Positions 1-10,000 of a DNA stretch of 44,656 bases are shown piece after piece. Position 1 is the first letter of the stretch. The number at the start of each line of letters is the position of its first letter. The stretch is from Candidatus Paraburkholderia schumanniana (GTDB lineage Bacteria; Pseudomonadota; Gammaproteobacteria; Burkholderiales; Burkholderiaceae). The stretch is taken from the NCBI GenBank assembly GCA_001189335.2, contig LFJH01000001.1:1-44656 (forward strand), given 5' to 3'. The notes beneath the pieces were generated by a model. It did no database searches. It was not told the DNA's origin and saw only the letters and a program-made list of their open reading frames with translations. The translations under genes and the position numbers were made by a program.

Positions 1-352
1 GTGGTTGTCCCTCGCGCCTGGCAACAAGATCTCGGGCGGCAAAATTCTCTCATCCAAGACGCGCCGCTCTTCCAGCAAGGCGGCAGCCGCCCTACGGCTG
101 GCCGCGACGACGGTCGGCAGGAGGGACACTGCCCTGGGTGGTTTCTATCGACGCCTGTCAGCCCGGATCGGCAAGGCCAAAGCTGTTACAGCCACCGCGC
201 GCAAGATTGCCATTCTCTTCTATAACACGCTGCGCTATGACCTGGAGTACGTCGATCCAGGCGCCGCATATTACGAGGAACGCTACCGTCAGCGTGTCCT
301 GAACAATCTCACTCGCCGTGCGGAATCGATGGGGTATGTGTTGAAGGAAAAA
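1..352 (+). mobile_element. IS110-type transposase, 3' part only
   Basis: This is the C-terminal part of an IS110-family transposase, which runs off the left edge. The visible frame (codons from base 2) begins with WLSLAPGNKISGGK, continues with a stretch rich in ALRLAATTVGRRDTALGGFYRR, and ends with the VLNNLTRRAESMGYVLKE type of tail; these are family hallmarks of the second transposase domain, including the region just before the family's catalytic serine-containing segment and after it. The frame stays open past about base 350 into sequence antisense to the next gene, so the normal stop has probably been lost or the element end is rearranged. I could not identify the element's right terminus. 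The family assignment is confident; the exact end is not. Confidence 0.8.
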
Positions 353-443
353 TCGCCTGAACACATTGAGTTTCTCAGGAAGCGGGGCTTTTGTTTGTGT
401 CGTCCAGCGCACGGGCGAGCGCGCCACCACACGGCCTGGGTTT

Positions 444-791
444 TACAGGCATGTCGCCGGTTGCCTGACTGCCGGCCGCGCCCGAGGCGCGGAAGCCGAT
501 CCACGAGCCCGGACCCGATCGAGCCGGGCGCACGATGGCCGCGGCGCCGGTCGGCGGCTGCTGGCCGGGAACGTACACGTTGACGGCCTAATTGTTCGCA
601 AGCGTGTTCTGCGACACGACCTGCTGCTGCGACTTGTCGGCCCACTTCTGGGCAACGCATTGCGCAACCGCTGCAGGCGGCTTCTGGCTCGTGCCGACCT
701 GCTGCATGGCGGGTGGCGCTTCCGCGGCGCTGGCCGAGATCGCAACGGTCAGGGCGAGAAGGGGGAAAAGTAGAAGGGGGAAAAGTTTCAC
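444..791 (-). pseudogene. Small exported protein, interrupted by an amber codon
   Basis: The frame starts at a GTG (bases 789-791) preceded by a near-perfect Shine-Dalgarno AGGAGGT four bases upstream. It encodes a signal peptide (VKLFPLLLFPLLALTVAISASA) and a mature part with PPAMQQVGTSQKPPAAVAQC. A TAG at 588-590 stops it after about 67 codons. The same frame continues past the stop with protein-like sequence (AVNVYVPGQQPPTGAAAIV, then RPARSGPGSWIGFRASG) to about base 444, so I read it as one gene of about 115 codons with a nonsense mutation. The 3' end is uncertain because it runs towards the IS110 remnant. The function is not known; I see no enzyme motif. A 15-bp tandem duplication in the signal peptide produces the repeated LFPLL. 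Confidence 0.6.
757..786. repeat. Tandem duplication, 15 bp x2
   Basis: The unit agaagggggaaaagt occurs twice without mismatch (757-771 and 772-786). It lies in the signal-peptide region of the minus-strand exported-protein gene and adds five codons in frame. Confidence 0.9.
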
Positions 792-915
792 GTGACCTCC
801 TGTAGGGGCGCTCATGAGGCAAGCGGGGTTGTCAGAGTTACGCGAAAGTCTCAGATATCTGAATCTTGGCCGTGCTCCGCGTCGAGATGAAAAGCTGTCG
901 CGGCCGGCGCCATCG

Positions 916-1577
916 TCAGTGCGCGGCGCTTGAGGCCAGCAAGGGTTTCAAGGTTGGCCAGACGTTATCCAATAGCAAGGGCTGCGCCTGCCCGGTCGGA
1001 TGGATCTGGTCGGACTAGAACATGGACGCTTTGTCCGCGATACCGGCAAGCAGAAAGGGCACGAGCGGCACCTTCTTTTCCTTCGCGATGCGTTCATAGA
1101 CCGCGTGGAACTTTTGCGAATAGTCGGGGCCGTAATTGGGTGGAACGTACATTCCGATGAGTAAAACCTTCGCGTGCGCGGCCTGCGATGCATCGACGAT
1201 GCTGCGCAGGTTCGCCTCCGTCGTCGCGAGGGGCACGCCGCGCAGGGCTCCGCCGAGCTCGACGATCACGATCGCGGGCTTGATGCGCGCGAGCACCGCG
1301 GTGAGCCGCGCGCGTCCGCTGCTCGTGGTGTCGCCGCTGATGCTCGAATTGGCGACGTTATAATCACGCTCCTTTGCCAGCCTTTGGCGCAAGAGATTGA
1401 CCCAGCCCGTGTCGCGCGGCAGGCCGTATTCGGCGGAAAGACTGTCGCCCAGCACGACGATCGCGGGCTTCGCTTGAGCGGCCGCCTGCGCGGCCGCGGC
1501 GTGCGCCGTCGCGGAACAGGCCGCATCAGCGCGATCGCGGGCACGAAGCCGCGCAAGTTCTTCTTCAAAGTGTTCAT
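916..1577 (-). pseudogene. tesA: tesA-like GDSL esterase/lysophospholipase, degraded
   Basis: Family role: periplasmic SGNH hydrolase acting on thioesters, esters and lysophospholipids. The start ATG (bases 1575-1577) gives MNTLKKNLRGFVPAIALM, a signal peptide; the frame then changes near 1525-1535 to the frame carrying AIVVLGDSLSAEYGLP, which is block I with the nucleophile serine. At least three lesions are visible. There is the frameshift after the signal peptide. Block III reads VELGGALRG, lacking the Asn-Asp expected after GG (GGND), so the oxyanion-hole Asn is gone. A TAG at 1015-1017 cuts the protein just before block V; beyond it the frame continues SDQIHPTGQ, containing the catalytic Asp and His, to a TGA at 916-918. 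The gene is divergent from the ybbA-like ATPase, as in E. coli tesA-ybbA. It cannot make an active enzyme. Confidence 0.85.
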
Positions 1578-2275
1578 GCAAAACAATATCGAGCCGGTCA
1601 TCGAAGTACGGGGATTAAGCAAGCGGGTGAAGCACGCAACGGGCGAGCTTACGATTCTCGATCAGATCGATCTGTCGATCGCCAGGGGCAGCAGTGTGGC
1701 GATCGTCGGCGCATCGGGCTCGGGCAAGTCGACGCTGCTCGGCCTGCTCGCCGAATTGGACAGCGCGAGCGAAGGCTCGGTTCGTCTGCTCGGCAAGGAA
1801 CTGTCCACCTCTTGAACGAAGATGAACGCGCCGCATTGCGAAGCGGCGCCGTCGGCTTCGTGTTCCAGTCTTTTCAGCTGATGCCGCATCTCACCGCGCT
1901 CGAGAACGTGATGCTGCCGCTCGAACTGCGCGCCGAGATGCCGCACAGCGAGATCGCGGCGCACGCTCGCTGCTCGATCAGGTCGGTCTGTCACAACGCA
2001 CGGGACATTATCCCAAGCTGCTGTCCGGCGGCGAGCAGCAGCGCGTGGCACTGGCGCGCGCGTTCGTCACGCATCCCGCCGTGCTCTTCGCGAACGAACC
2101 CACCGGCAGTCTCGATGCGGCCACCGGCTACGCGATCATCGATCTGATGTTCGAGATGAACCGCCGCAACGGCGCGACGCTCGTGCTCGTCACGCATGAT
2201 GCCGAACTCGCCGAGCGCTGCGACGCGACGTTGACGATCGAAGCAGGGCGGCTCGTCAACGGTTTGAGCGTGTAA
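1576..2275 (+). pseudogene. ybbA-like ABC transporter ATP-binding protein, frameshifted
   Basis: This gene encodes the ATPase of a LolD/YbbA-type ABC exporter, normally about 230 residues. The ATG at 1576 gives MQNNIEPVIEVRGLSK, then Walker A GASGSGKST near 1711-1737. The frame is lost at about 1812, where a short extra or missing segment puts the sequence into the frame with GFVFQSFQLMPHLTALENVM, and is lost again near 1965, after which the signature LSGGEQQR and Walker B follow. Walker B reads [12 protein letters not shown], with Asn in place of the usual Asp, which would itself harm catalysis. Both frame changes are of the -1/+2 class. The gene is divergent from the tesA-like pseudogene; the two ATGs overlap on the palindrome CATG. 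No FtsX-like permease gene follows; pgi lies downstream on the opposite strand. Confidence 0.88.
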
Positions 2276-2324
2276 ACAACCCGCGACGCCGAAGTGCCGC
2301 GGGCCATGAGCATGAACGCGAGCC

Positions 2325-3959
2325 TCAGCGCTTCAACGCACGGCGCGCACGCGCGATCAACGCCGAGGTCGACGAATCGTGCTTCGCCGGATCGGCGCTC
2401 GCGGCGGTGATATCGGCCTCGACGACCTTGCCGAGAATCTTGCCGAGCTCCACGCCCCATTGATCGAACGAGTTGACGTCCCACACCGTGCCCTGCACGA
2501 GCACCTTGTGCTCGTAGAGCGCGATGAGCACGCCCAGCGCCTGCGGCGTGAGCGCATCGAGCATGATGGTCGTGGTGGGCCGGTTGCCGGGGAAGCTCAG
2601 GTGCGTCGCGAGTTCTTCCTTGCCCGGGCCCGCGACCTTCTTCGCTTCTTCCAGCGTGCGGCCGAGCATCAGCGCTTCGCTCTGTGCGAAGCAGTTCGCT
2701 AGCAGCTTCGCGTGATGATCGACGAGCGGATGCTCGGGCGTCAGCACGGCGATGAAGTCGATCGGAATCAGCGTCGGCCCCTGATGCAGCATCTGGAAGA
2801 AAGCATGCTGGCCGTTCGTACCCGGTTTGCCCCAGATGACGGCCGCGGTCGGATAGTCCACCATCTTGCCGTCGAGCCGCGCGGACTTGCCATTGCTTTC
2901 CATCTCCAGCTGTTGCAGGTACGAAGACAGATAGTGCAGCGCTTCGGAGTACGGCGCGATCAAATTGCTCTGCGAGCCGAAGAAGTTGCGATACCAGATG
3001 CCGATCATGCCCATCAGCACCGGCAGGTTCGCGTCGAGCGGCGCGGTGCGGAAGTGCTGGTCCATCGCGTCGGCGCCTTGCAGCAGCGCGTCGAAGTTCT
3101 TCGGGCCGACCGACAGCATGATCGACAGGCCGACCGCCGACCACAGCGAATAGCGGCCGCCGACCCAGTCCCACATCTCGAAGACGTTTTCCTTCGCGAT
3201 GCCGAACTTGACCACTTCAGCCGGATTTGCCGACACGCCGACGAAATGCTTCGACAACTGGTCTTCAGGGCAGCCGGACTTGAGGAACCAGTCGCGCATC
3301 GAATGCGCGTTGGTCATTGTCTCGAGCGTCGTGAAGGTCTTGGAGACGACGATCGTGAGCGTCTCCTCGGCGTCGATCTGTTGCAGCACGTTGTAGAGAT
3401 CGGCGCCGTCGACATTCGATACGAAGTGCGTATCGAGCTCCTTCGACGCGAGATGATGCAGTGCGTGCACGACCATCTTGGGCCCGAGACCCGAGCCGCC
3501 GATGCCAATATTCACCACATGGCGGATGCGCTTGCCGGTGTAGCCGGTCCACGAGCCGTCGCGCACCTTGTCCGAGAAGGCGGCCATCTTGGCCTTTTCC
3601 TTCTGCACCTGCTCGTGGAAAGGCGCGTCGGCCGACTGTGCGCGCAGCGCCGTATGCAATACCGCGCGATGCTCGGTGATGTTGACGATGTCGCCCTTGA
3701 ACATCGCATCGCGGCGCTTCGTGACGCCGGCTTCATCGGCGAGCTGGACCAGGAGCTTGAGCGTGGCGTCGTTGATGCGGTTCTTGGAGAAGTCGATGGT
3801 GAGGCCGCCGCCTTCGAACGTGAAGCGCTCGGCGCGCGTCGGCGCGGTGTCGTTTTGCGGCGCGAACCAGTCACGCAGGCGCTCGCCGGAAATGGCATCG
3901 TAATGCGACTGGAGCGCCGACCAGGCAGGAAGCGAATTGAGCGTCGAGGTTTGGGTCAT
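2325..3959 (-). CDS. pgi: Glucose-6-phosphate isomerase
   Basis: It interconverts glucose 6-phosphate and fructose 6-phosphate in the cytoplasm (glycolysis, gluconeogenesis). The product is 544 residues, normal for the family. Family signatures are visible: [10 protein letters not shown] in the first half, the conserved block [17 protein letters not shown], the [15 protein letters not shown] block with the catalytic His region, and near the C-terminus [12 protein letters not shown], the second PGI signature. The open frame extends 54 codons upstream, but the ATG at 3957-3959 ([13 protein letters not shown]) is the start that fits the family; the extension looks like non-coding leader. The gene is intact between two broken ones (ybbA-like and, further on, the dehydrogenase remnant), which fits selection for central metabolism. 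Confidence 0.96.
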   Translation of the reverse strand: MTQTSTLNSLPAWSALQSHYDAISGERLRDWFAPQNDTAPTRAERFTFEGGGLTIDFSKNRINDATLKLLVQLADEAGVTKRRDAMFKGDIVNITEHRAVLHTALRAQSADAPFHEQVQKEKAKMAAFSDKVRDGSWTGYTGKRIRHVVNIGIGGSGLGPKMVVHALHHLASKELDTHFVSNVDGADLYNVLQQIDAEETLTIVVSKTFTTLETMTNAHSMRDWFLKSGCPEDQLSKHFVGVSANPAEVVKFGIAKENVFEMWDWVGGRYSLWSAVGLSIMLSVGPKNFDALLQGADAMDQHFRTAPLDANLPVLMGMIGIWYRNFFGSQSNLIAPYSEALHYLSSYLQQLEMESNGKSARLDGKMVDYPTAAVIWGKPGTNGQHAFFQMLHQGPTLIPIDFIAVLTPEHPLVDHHAKLLANCFAQSEALMLGRTLEEAKKVAGPGKEELATHLSFPGNRPTTTIMLDALTPQALGVLIALYEHKVLVQGTVWDVNSFDQWGVELGKILGKVVEADITAASADPAKHDSSTSALIARARRALKR

Positions 3960-4154
3960 GAGCGGTCCGATAGTCTGAGAGTGACGGAGGAATACGTTCG
4001 TGCAAATCCTGCGCGGCTTGCCTGCGTCGTGTGTTTCGTGAACGCGACTAAACCCGCCGCGGATGCCCGAATCAAAAAGAGTATAGCGACGATGCATGAA
4101 CGGATGCTTGCAAAGCGTCACATAGACCTTGCAAAGCAGCGCGCGCGGAGACCG

Positions 4155-5717
4155 TCAGCTTCGCGCATGCTCCGCGTAAAAGCGGCGGTTGATGAGCGTG
4201 CACACCGCCGGCGCGAGTTCTCCCGCGGTCAAACCCGCGGGGCCGATGCCATCGTCCGTGAGGGTCTGCGCGGCGAGGCCGTGCAAATAGACGCCCGCGA
4301 GCGCGGCCTCGTAAGCCGGAAGTTTCTGCGCGAGCAACGCTCCGATCAATCCGCCGAGCACGTCGCCGGTGCCGCCTATCGCCAGTCCGGCGTTGCCGGT
4401 CGGATTCACGGCGACGCGACCGTCGGGCGACGCGATCACGGTGCCCGAACCTTTCAACACGGCGATCACCGCATAGTGCGCGGACAACTGGCGCGCGGCG
4501 GCGATGCGATCGGACTGAATGGCTTTCGCATCGGTTTGCAGCAGGCGCGCCGCTTCCAGCGGATGCGGCGTCAGGATGCACGGATCGTCCTGCGCGCCGC
4601 GGGCCGCGACGGCCGACGCTAACGCATCGTCGTTGGCGACGAGATTGAGCGCGTCGGCGTCGAGCAGCTTGGGGACGTCGAGCTTCAGGACGTCATCGAG
4701 CACCTTCTTCGCGCGATCGGTGGTGCCCATGCCGCAGCCGATCGCCAACGCGTCCATTTTCCCGAGCGCGAAACCGTCGACGTGATGCAGCATCAGTTCG
4801 GGATGAAGCGGATCGTATGGCGGAAAGCCCTCGCCCAAGAACGCGATATGCACCTTGCCCGCGCCCCCGTAGAGCGCCATGCGCGCGGCCAGCACCGGCG
4901 CGCCGCACATGCCCGTGTCGCCGCCGATCACCGCGAGCGAGCCGAAGGTGCCCTTGTTGGTCGCGTTGTCGCGCGGCGGCATGGCGGCGCCGAAGAGCGC
5001 GGGCGCGCTGAGCACGACCGATGGCGCCGCGCTCGTCTCGACGTCCAGCGTCGCGACGAAGAGCCGGCCGGTGAGGTCTCGTCCCCGCGACGTGAAATGC
5101 CCCGGCTTCGCGCCGATGAAGGTGATGGTGTCCGTCGCGCGCACGGCTTCGCCGCCGTTCACCGGCGCGCCCGTGTCGCTGTCGAGGCCGCTTGGCACGT
5201 CGAGCGCGAGCACCCGGCCCGACGCCCGCGCGCGGCGCGTCAGGCACGCGGCGATGTCCGCAAACACGCTCTCGAGCGGCCGCGAGAGCCCGATGCCGAA
5301 CAGGCCGTCGACGAGCCAGCCGAAACCGTCGAACGAAGCGGGCGGCCGGTCGTCGATCGGCACGCCGGCCGCGCGCGCCGAATCGAGCGCCCAGCGCGCA
5401 TCGTCCGGTTTGACCTCGACGGGCATGCACACGCGCACGCCGATGCCCGCCCGATGCAGGCGCTCGGCCATCACGAGCGCATCGCCGCCGTTGTTGCCGG
5501 GGCCGGCCGCGATCCATACCGGCTGGGCGCGAGTGTCGGCATCGTGCTCCATGGCGTCGACGAGGCATTGCGCGGCAGCCGCGCCCGCGCGCGCCATCAG
5601 CGTGTGCGGCGGCAGCGCGGCCGCGGCGCGCGCTTCGAGCGTGCGCAACTCGGCGAGCGTCAGCAGCGCGAGCGGATCGTCTTTGGGGGTGAAGTAGGGA
5701 GAGCGGGCAGCGGTCAT
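4155..5717 (-). CDS. nnr: Bifunctional NAD(P)H-hydrate epimerase / ADP-dependent dehydratase
   Basis: It repairs hydrated NAD(P)H: the N-terminal YjeF_N domain epimerises NAD(P)HX, and the C-terminal ribokinase-like domain dehydrates the S form with ADP. The product is 520 residues, normal for the fused form. The N-terminal domain (about residues 15-225) contains AAGPGNNGGDALVMA, the nucleotide-binding loop of the epimerase, and LDVPSGLDSDTG. The C-terminal domain (about 245-510) contains the GCGMGTTD region, LTPHPLEAARLL, and NPTGNAGLAIGGTGDVL, whose GTGD Asp is the expected catalytic residue. The ATG at 5715-5717 gives a family-like N-terminus. It lies upstream of pgi on the same strand, with a 195-bp gap. 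No lesions are seen. Confidence 0.94.
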   Translation of the reverse strand: MTAARSPYFTPKDDPLALLTLAELRTLEARAAAALPPHTLMARAGAAAAQCLVDAMEHDADTRAQPVWIAAGPGNNGGDALVMAERLHRAGIGVRVCMPVEVKPDDARWALDSARAAGVPIDDRPPASFDGFGWLVDGLFGIGLSRPLESVFADIAACLTRRARASGRVLALDVPSGLDSDTGAPVNGGEAVRATDTITFIGAKPGHFTSRGRDLTGRLFVATLDVETSAAPSVVLSAPALFGAAMPPRDNATNKGTFGSLAVIGGDTGMCGAPVLAARMALYGGAGKVHIAFLGEGFPPYDPLHPELMLHHVDGFALGKMDALAIGCGMGTTDRAKKVLDDVLKLDVPKLLDADALNLVANDDALASAVAARGAQDDPCILTPHPLEAARLLQTDAKAIQSDRIAAARQLSAHYAVIAVLKGSGTVIASPDGRVAVNPTGNAGLAIGGTGDVLGGLIGALLAQKLPAYEAALAGVYLHGLAAQTLTDDGIGPAGLTAGELAPAVCTLINRRFYAEHARS

Positions 5718-5838
5718 GGCGGCGGACGGAAAGGCGCTTCGAAAAGCGAGTCGTTCGGAAACCCGGCGTCGTCCGCACCCATCGTGCCCGTCGCGGCCCC
5801 TTCCTGGGCGATTGTGCCGCGTGTATCGCCTGCTGCGG

Positions 5839-6560
5839 CTAGAAGCGTTCGAGACTGAGCGCGGCGAGGGTCTCGGCAGGAAGCTCGGGCGTGACGCCGG
5901 AGACGAGATCTGCGATCACTTTAGCAGACCCGCACGCCCCCGTATTCCAGCACCTGCTTCAGCTGCTTGGTAAAAAGCGGGCAGTTCGCGGTGCGTTCCT
6001 CGGGCAACAGCACGCCGCCGGCGAATTCGGGGTCGTCGGGCACCGAAGGCTCCTGCGACGCATTCCTCCGGCGTCAGCGCCTGATACGGCACCTTGAAGC
6101 GCTTGAGCAGCTCGATGGCCGGCTGCGCTTCCTCCATTTCGCGCGGCTGGCGGAAGACATGCAGCATGCCGCGGCGCTGCTCGAAATCCAGCTCGAGACC
6201 GCTTTCGATCTCGCCGAGCACGCACCGCGACAGTTCGACGAGCGGTTGCAGCCTTTCATACTGGACCGCGAACGCCTCGGCGTCGCGCAGCGTCCCCAGT
6301 TGCTTGACGAAATCGCGCGCGGCGGAGTCGAAGCCGGTCTTGACGACCATGCCGCATTGCTTCGCGCGACTCGATGCCATGAAAGTCGGTCCGAACCAGA
6401 CGTCGAGGGGCGAGGACAGCAGCGCGCCGCCCTGACCGTAGGTGGCACCCTGGGCGACGGTCGCGTGGCGCTCGACCACGCACACCCGGTGGCCAGCCGC
6501 ATGCAGCTGATACGCGGTGGCGATGCCGGCGATTCCTCCGCCGATGATGATTACATCCAT
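5839..6560 (-). pseudogene. FAD-dependent D-amino-acid dehydrogenase, internally deleted
   Basis: The DadA family oxidises D-amino acids at the membrane, feeding electrons to the respiratory chain. The ATG at 6558-6560 begins MDVIIIGGGIAGIATAYQL, the Rossmann FAD motif GxGxxG (here GGGIAG). The frame holds to TPEECVA near 6055, then shifts (+1/-2 class) into EPSVPDDPEFAGGVLLPEE. Near 5925-5930 the sequence jumps from an internal segment (VLEYGGVRV) to the normal C-terminal end AKVIADLVSGVTPELP and a TAG at 5839-5841. About 240 codons remain where the family has about 410-430, so roughly 150-180 codons are missing. This is a non-functional remnant. Whether it is dadA itself or a paralogue cannot be decided. 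Confidence 0.88.
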
Positions 6561-7033
6561 GACATTTTGGTGCCCAAAGGCGCGAGATTGCGATGCTGCG
6601 TGGCGATGACGCGCGGGCTGGTCCGCCCGACGCCGCGCGTCTCCACGATTGAAACGACGGCTGCGGCGGCCAAAGCCCGATGCCCGGCGCCGCGCCCGAA
6701 GAAAGCGCGCCATGATAGCGCCAAAATCTCGTTTGCGAGGGACGGCGAACCGTGCGTGCGGCAGGCCGGCGTGGCCGCAATCCGCCGGCTCGCGCGAATC
6801 CCGGGCATTTTAGGGATGGGCGCGGGGAGCCATGCCACGGCGAGCCGTCACGGGGCGACGGCCGGAGGGACCGTCCGGGCCGATTTCGAGACGCTTCCAG
6901 GTTATAATCACGGTCTTCCTTTTCGCCTCACGCCGTTTCGTGTGCTCGAATCCGAATTTGCAAATGTTGCGAATATTGGGAAACGAGGCGCATCGCGCGA
7001 GCGGCACACAGACGTCATCGACGCATCGTCACA
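6561..7033. other. Intergenic region upstream of purL
   Basis: 473 bases lie between the dehydrogenase remnant and purL. No open frame here looks like a protein. The only clear element is a perfect -10 box TATAAT at 6903-6908 on the plus strand. I found no convincing purine riboswitch or PurR-type palindrome by eye. Confidence 0.5.
6880..6908 (+). promoter_or_regulatory. Probable purL promoter
   Basis: A perfect TATAAT lies at 6903-6908, 126 bases upstream of the purL ATG. At 17 bases spacing the -35 position reads ccgatt, which matches TTGACA poorly, so activator help or a different -35 is possible. The call rests on the -10 box and its position. Confidence 0.45.
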
Positions 7034-10000
7034 ATGGCCCACTTCTCGTGTTTCCCCGGCGCTTCGGCCCTCTCCGATTTCCGTCAGACCCGCCTCATCG
7101 AAACGCTCGCCCGCATCGACGCGAACATCGTCGGCGTGCGCGGCCAGTTCCTGCATTTCGTCAACTCGTCCGAGCCGCTCACGGATGAGGAGAACAGCCG
7201 CATCGAGGCGCTGATGCACTACGGCGCGCCTTTCGAGGAAACGAAAGAGCGCGGCGCGACGGAGACGTTCATGGTCGTGCCGCGCTTCGGCACCGTCTCG
7301 CCCTGGGCGAGCAAGGCGACCGACATCGCGCACCACTGCGGACTCGAGAAAGTGCGGCGCATCGAGCGCGGCGTCGAGTACACCGTCATTATGAAAAGCG
7401 GCTTTCTCGGCGGCAAGAAGGCGCTGTCGGACGCCGCGCGCGCGGCCGTCGCCGATGCCCTGCACGACCGCATGACGGAAAGCGTCGCGGCCTCGCACGA
7501 TCAGGCGCTGCATCTCTTCGACGAACTGCCCGCCAAACCCCTGCAGACGGTCGATATCATCGGCGCCGGACGCCGCGCGCTGGAGGCCGCGAACCTTGAG
7601 CTGGGCCTTGCGCTCGCGGAAGACGAGATCGACTATCTGGTGAACGCGTTCGAGGGCCTGAAGCGCAATCCGACCGACGTCGAACTGATGATGTTCGCGC
7701 AGGCCAACAGCGAGCACTGCCGTCACAAGATCTTCAACGGCGAATGGACCATCGACGGCGCAAGGCAGGACATGTCGCTGTTCCAGATGATCCGCAACAC
7801 CGAAAAGCTGAATCACGCGGGCACGATCGTCGCGTATTCGGACAACTCGGCGATCATGCAGGGCGGCATGGCCGAGCGCTGGTTCCCGCGCGGCGCGGAC
7901 GAGCAGTATCAGCGTCACGTTGAGATGACCCACACGCTGATGAAGGTCGAGACGCACAATCACCCGACCGCGATTTCCCCGTTCGCCGGCGCGGCGACGG
8001 GCTCCGGCGGCGAAATCCGCGATGAAGGCGCGACCGGCCGCGGCGCGCGTCCGAAGGCGGGCCTCGCGGGCTTTACGGTGTCGAACCTCGATCTGCCGGA
8101 TGCGCGCCAGAAATGGGAAAACGACCGCGACTCCGCCGTGCCGCTCGCCTCGCGCAATCCCGGCGACAAGAACGAGCCGTATGGCCGCCCGGACCGCATC
8201 GCTTCTCCGCTGCAGATCATGATCGACGGGCCCATCGGCGCCGCCGCGTTCAACAACGAATTCGGCCGCCCGAACCTGGGCGGCTACTTCCGCACCTTCG
8301 AGCAGAACGTCTCGGGCCGCGTGCGCGGCTATCACAAGCCGATCATGATCGCGAGCGGCATCGGCAATATTTCGGATCAGCACACGCACAAGAACGATCT
8401 GCCGGCGGGCACGCTGCTGATCCAGATCGGCGGCCCGGGCATGCGCATCGGCATGGGCGGCGGCGCGGTGTCCTCGATGGCGACGGGCGCGAACACCGCC
8501 GAACTCGACTTCGATTCGGTCCAGCGCGGCAATCCGGAAATCCAGCGCCGCGCACAGGAAGTCATCAATACCTGCTGGCAGATGGGTGAGAGCAACCCGA
8601 TCCTCTCGATTCACGACGTCGGCGCCGGCGGCATGTCGAACGCGTTCCCGGAACTCGTCGATGGCGCGGGCAAGGGCGCACGCTTCGAGCTGCGCAAAGT
8701 GCAGCTCGAAGAGAGCGGTCTGTCGCCGCGCGAAATCTGGTCGAACGAGGCGCAAGAGCGCTACGTGCTGGCGATTTCGCCCAACGATCTGCCCGCGTTC
8801 CAGGCCATCTGCGAACGCGAGCGCTGCCCGGTGGCGGTCGTGGGCGTGGCGACGGAAGAGTGTCAGCTGAAGCTCGTCGATGACGCCAACGACGGTCAGG
8901 AACCCGTCGACATGCCGATGGACGTGCTGCTCGGCAAGCCGCCCAAGATGCATCGCGATGTGAAGCGTGAAAGCGCACATTTCCCGCCCGTCGACGTGAC
9001 CGGCCTGCCGTTGTCGGAAGTCGCGGTCGATGTGCTCAAGCATCCGACGGTCGCGAGCAAGTCGTTCCTCATCACCATTGGCGACCGCTCGGTGGGCGGC
9101 ACGACCGCGCGCGACCAGTTCGTCGGTCCCTGGCAGGTTCCCGTCGCGGATTGCGCCGTGACGACGATGGACTACGCAGGCTTTCGCGGCGAAGCGATGA
9201 CGATGGCCGAGCGCACGCCGCTCGCGGTCATCGACGCACCGGCTTCCGGCCGCATGGCGGTGGGCGAGGCGGTGACGAACATCGCGTCGGCGCCGATCGA
9301 ATCGCTGAACCGGCTGAAGCTGTCGGCGAACTGGATGGCCGCGTGCGGCAGCACCGGCGAAGATGCGGCGCTTTACGATACCGTGAAGGCGATCGGCATG
9401 GAGCTGTGCCCGGCGCTCGGCATCAGCATTCCGGTCGGCAAGGATTCGCTGTCGATGCGCACGAAGTGGCAAGACGCACGCGGCGGCGCGCGGGAAGTGG
9501 TCTCGCCGGTATCGCTGATCATCTCGGCGTTCGCGCCGGTGGAAGACGTGCGCCGTCATCTGACGCCGCAGCTCGTGCGCGACACGAACACAGTGCTGAT
9601 CGCGATCGATCTGGGCCGCGGACGCAACCGCATGGGCGGCAGCATCCTCGCGCAGGTGACGCAGCAGGTCGGAGACGCAGTGCCCGACGTCGACGATCCG
9701 GAAGATCTCAAGCGCTTCTTCGCGGCGATCCAGGCGCTCAACGCCGACGGCAAGCTGCTTGCCTATCACGACCGCTCGGACGGCGGCCTCTGGGCCACGG
9801 TCTGCGAAATGGCGTTCGCGGGGCACGTGGGCGTGTCGCTGAACGTGGACATGCTGACGCTCGACGCCGAGCACGAATCCGACTACGGCGACGCGAAGGA
9901 CTGGGCGAAGCAGACGAGCGGCCGCCGCGAGGATCGCACGATCCGCGCGCTGTTCTCGGAAGAGCTTGGCGCCGTCGTGCAGGTGCGCGCGGCGGACCGC

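Noticed and set aside
2712-4622. A 636-codon open frame antisense to pgi and nnr
   Set aside because: It overlaps two genuine genes on the other strand and has no protein-like composition or domain.
6561-7033. A riboswitch or PurR operator upstream of purL
   Set aside because: No purine-aptamer core and no convincing PurR palindrome were found; only the -10 box is clear.
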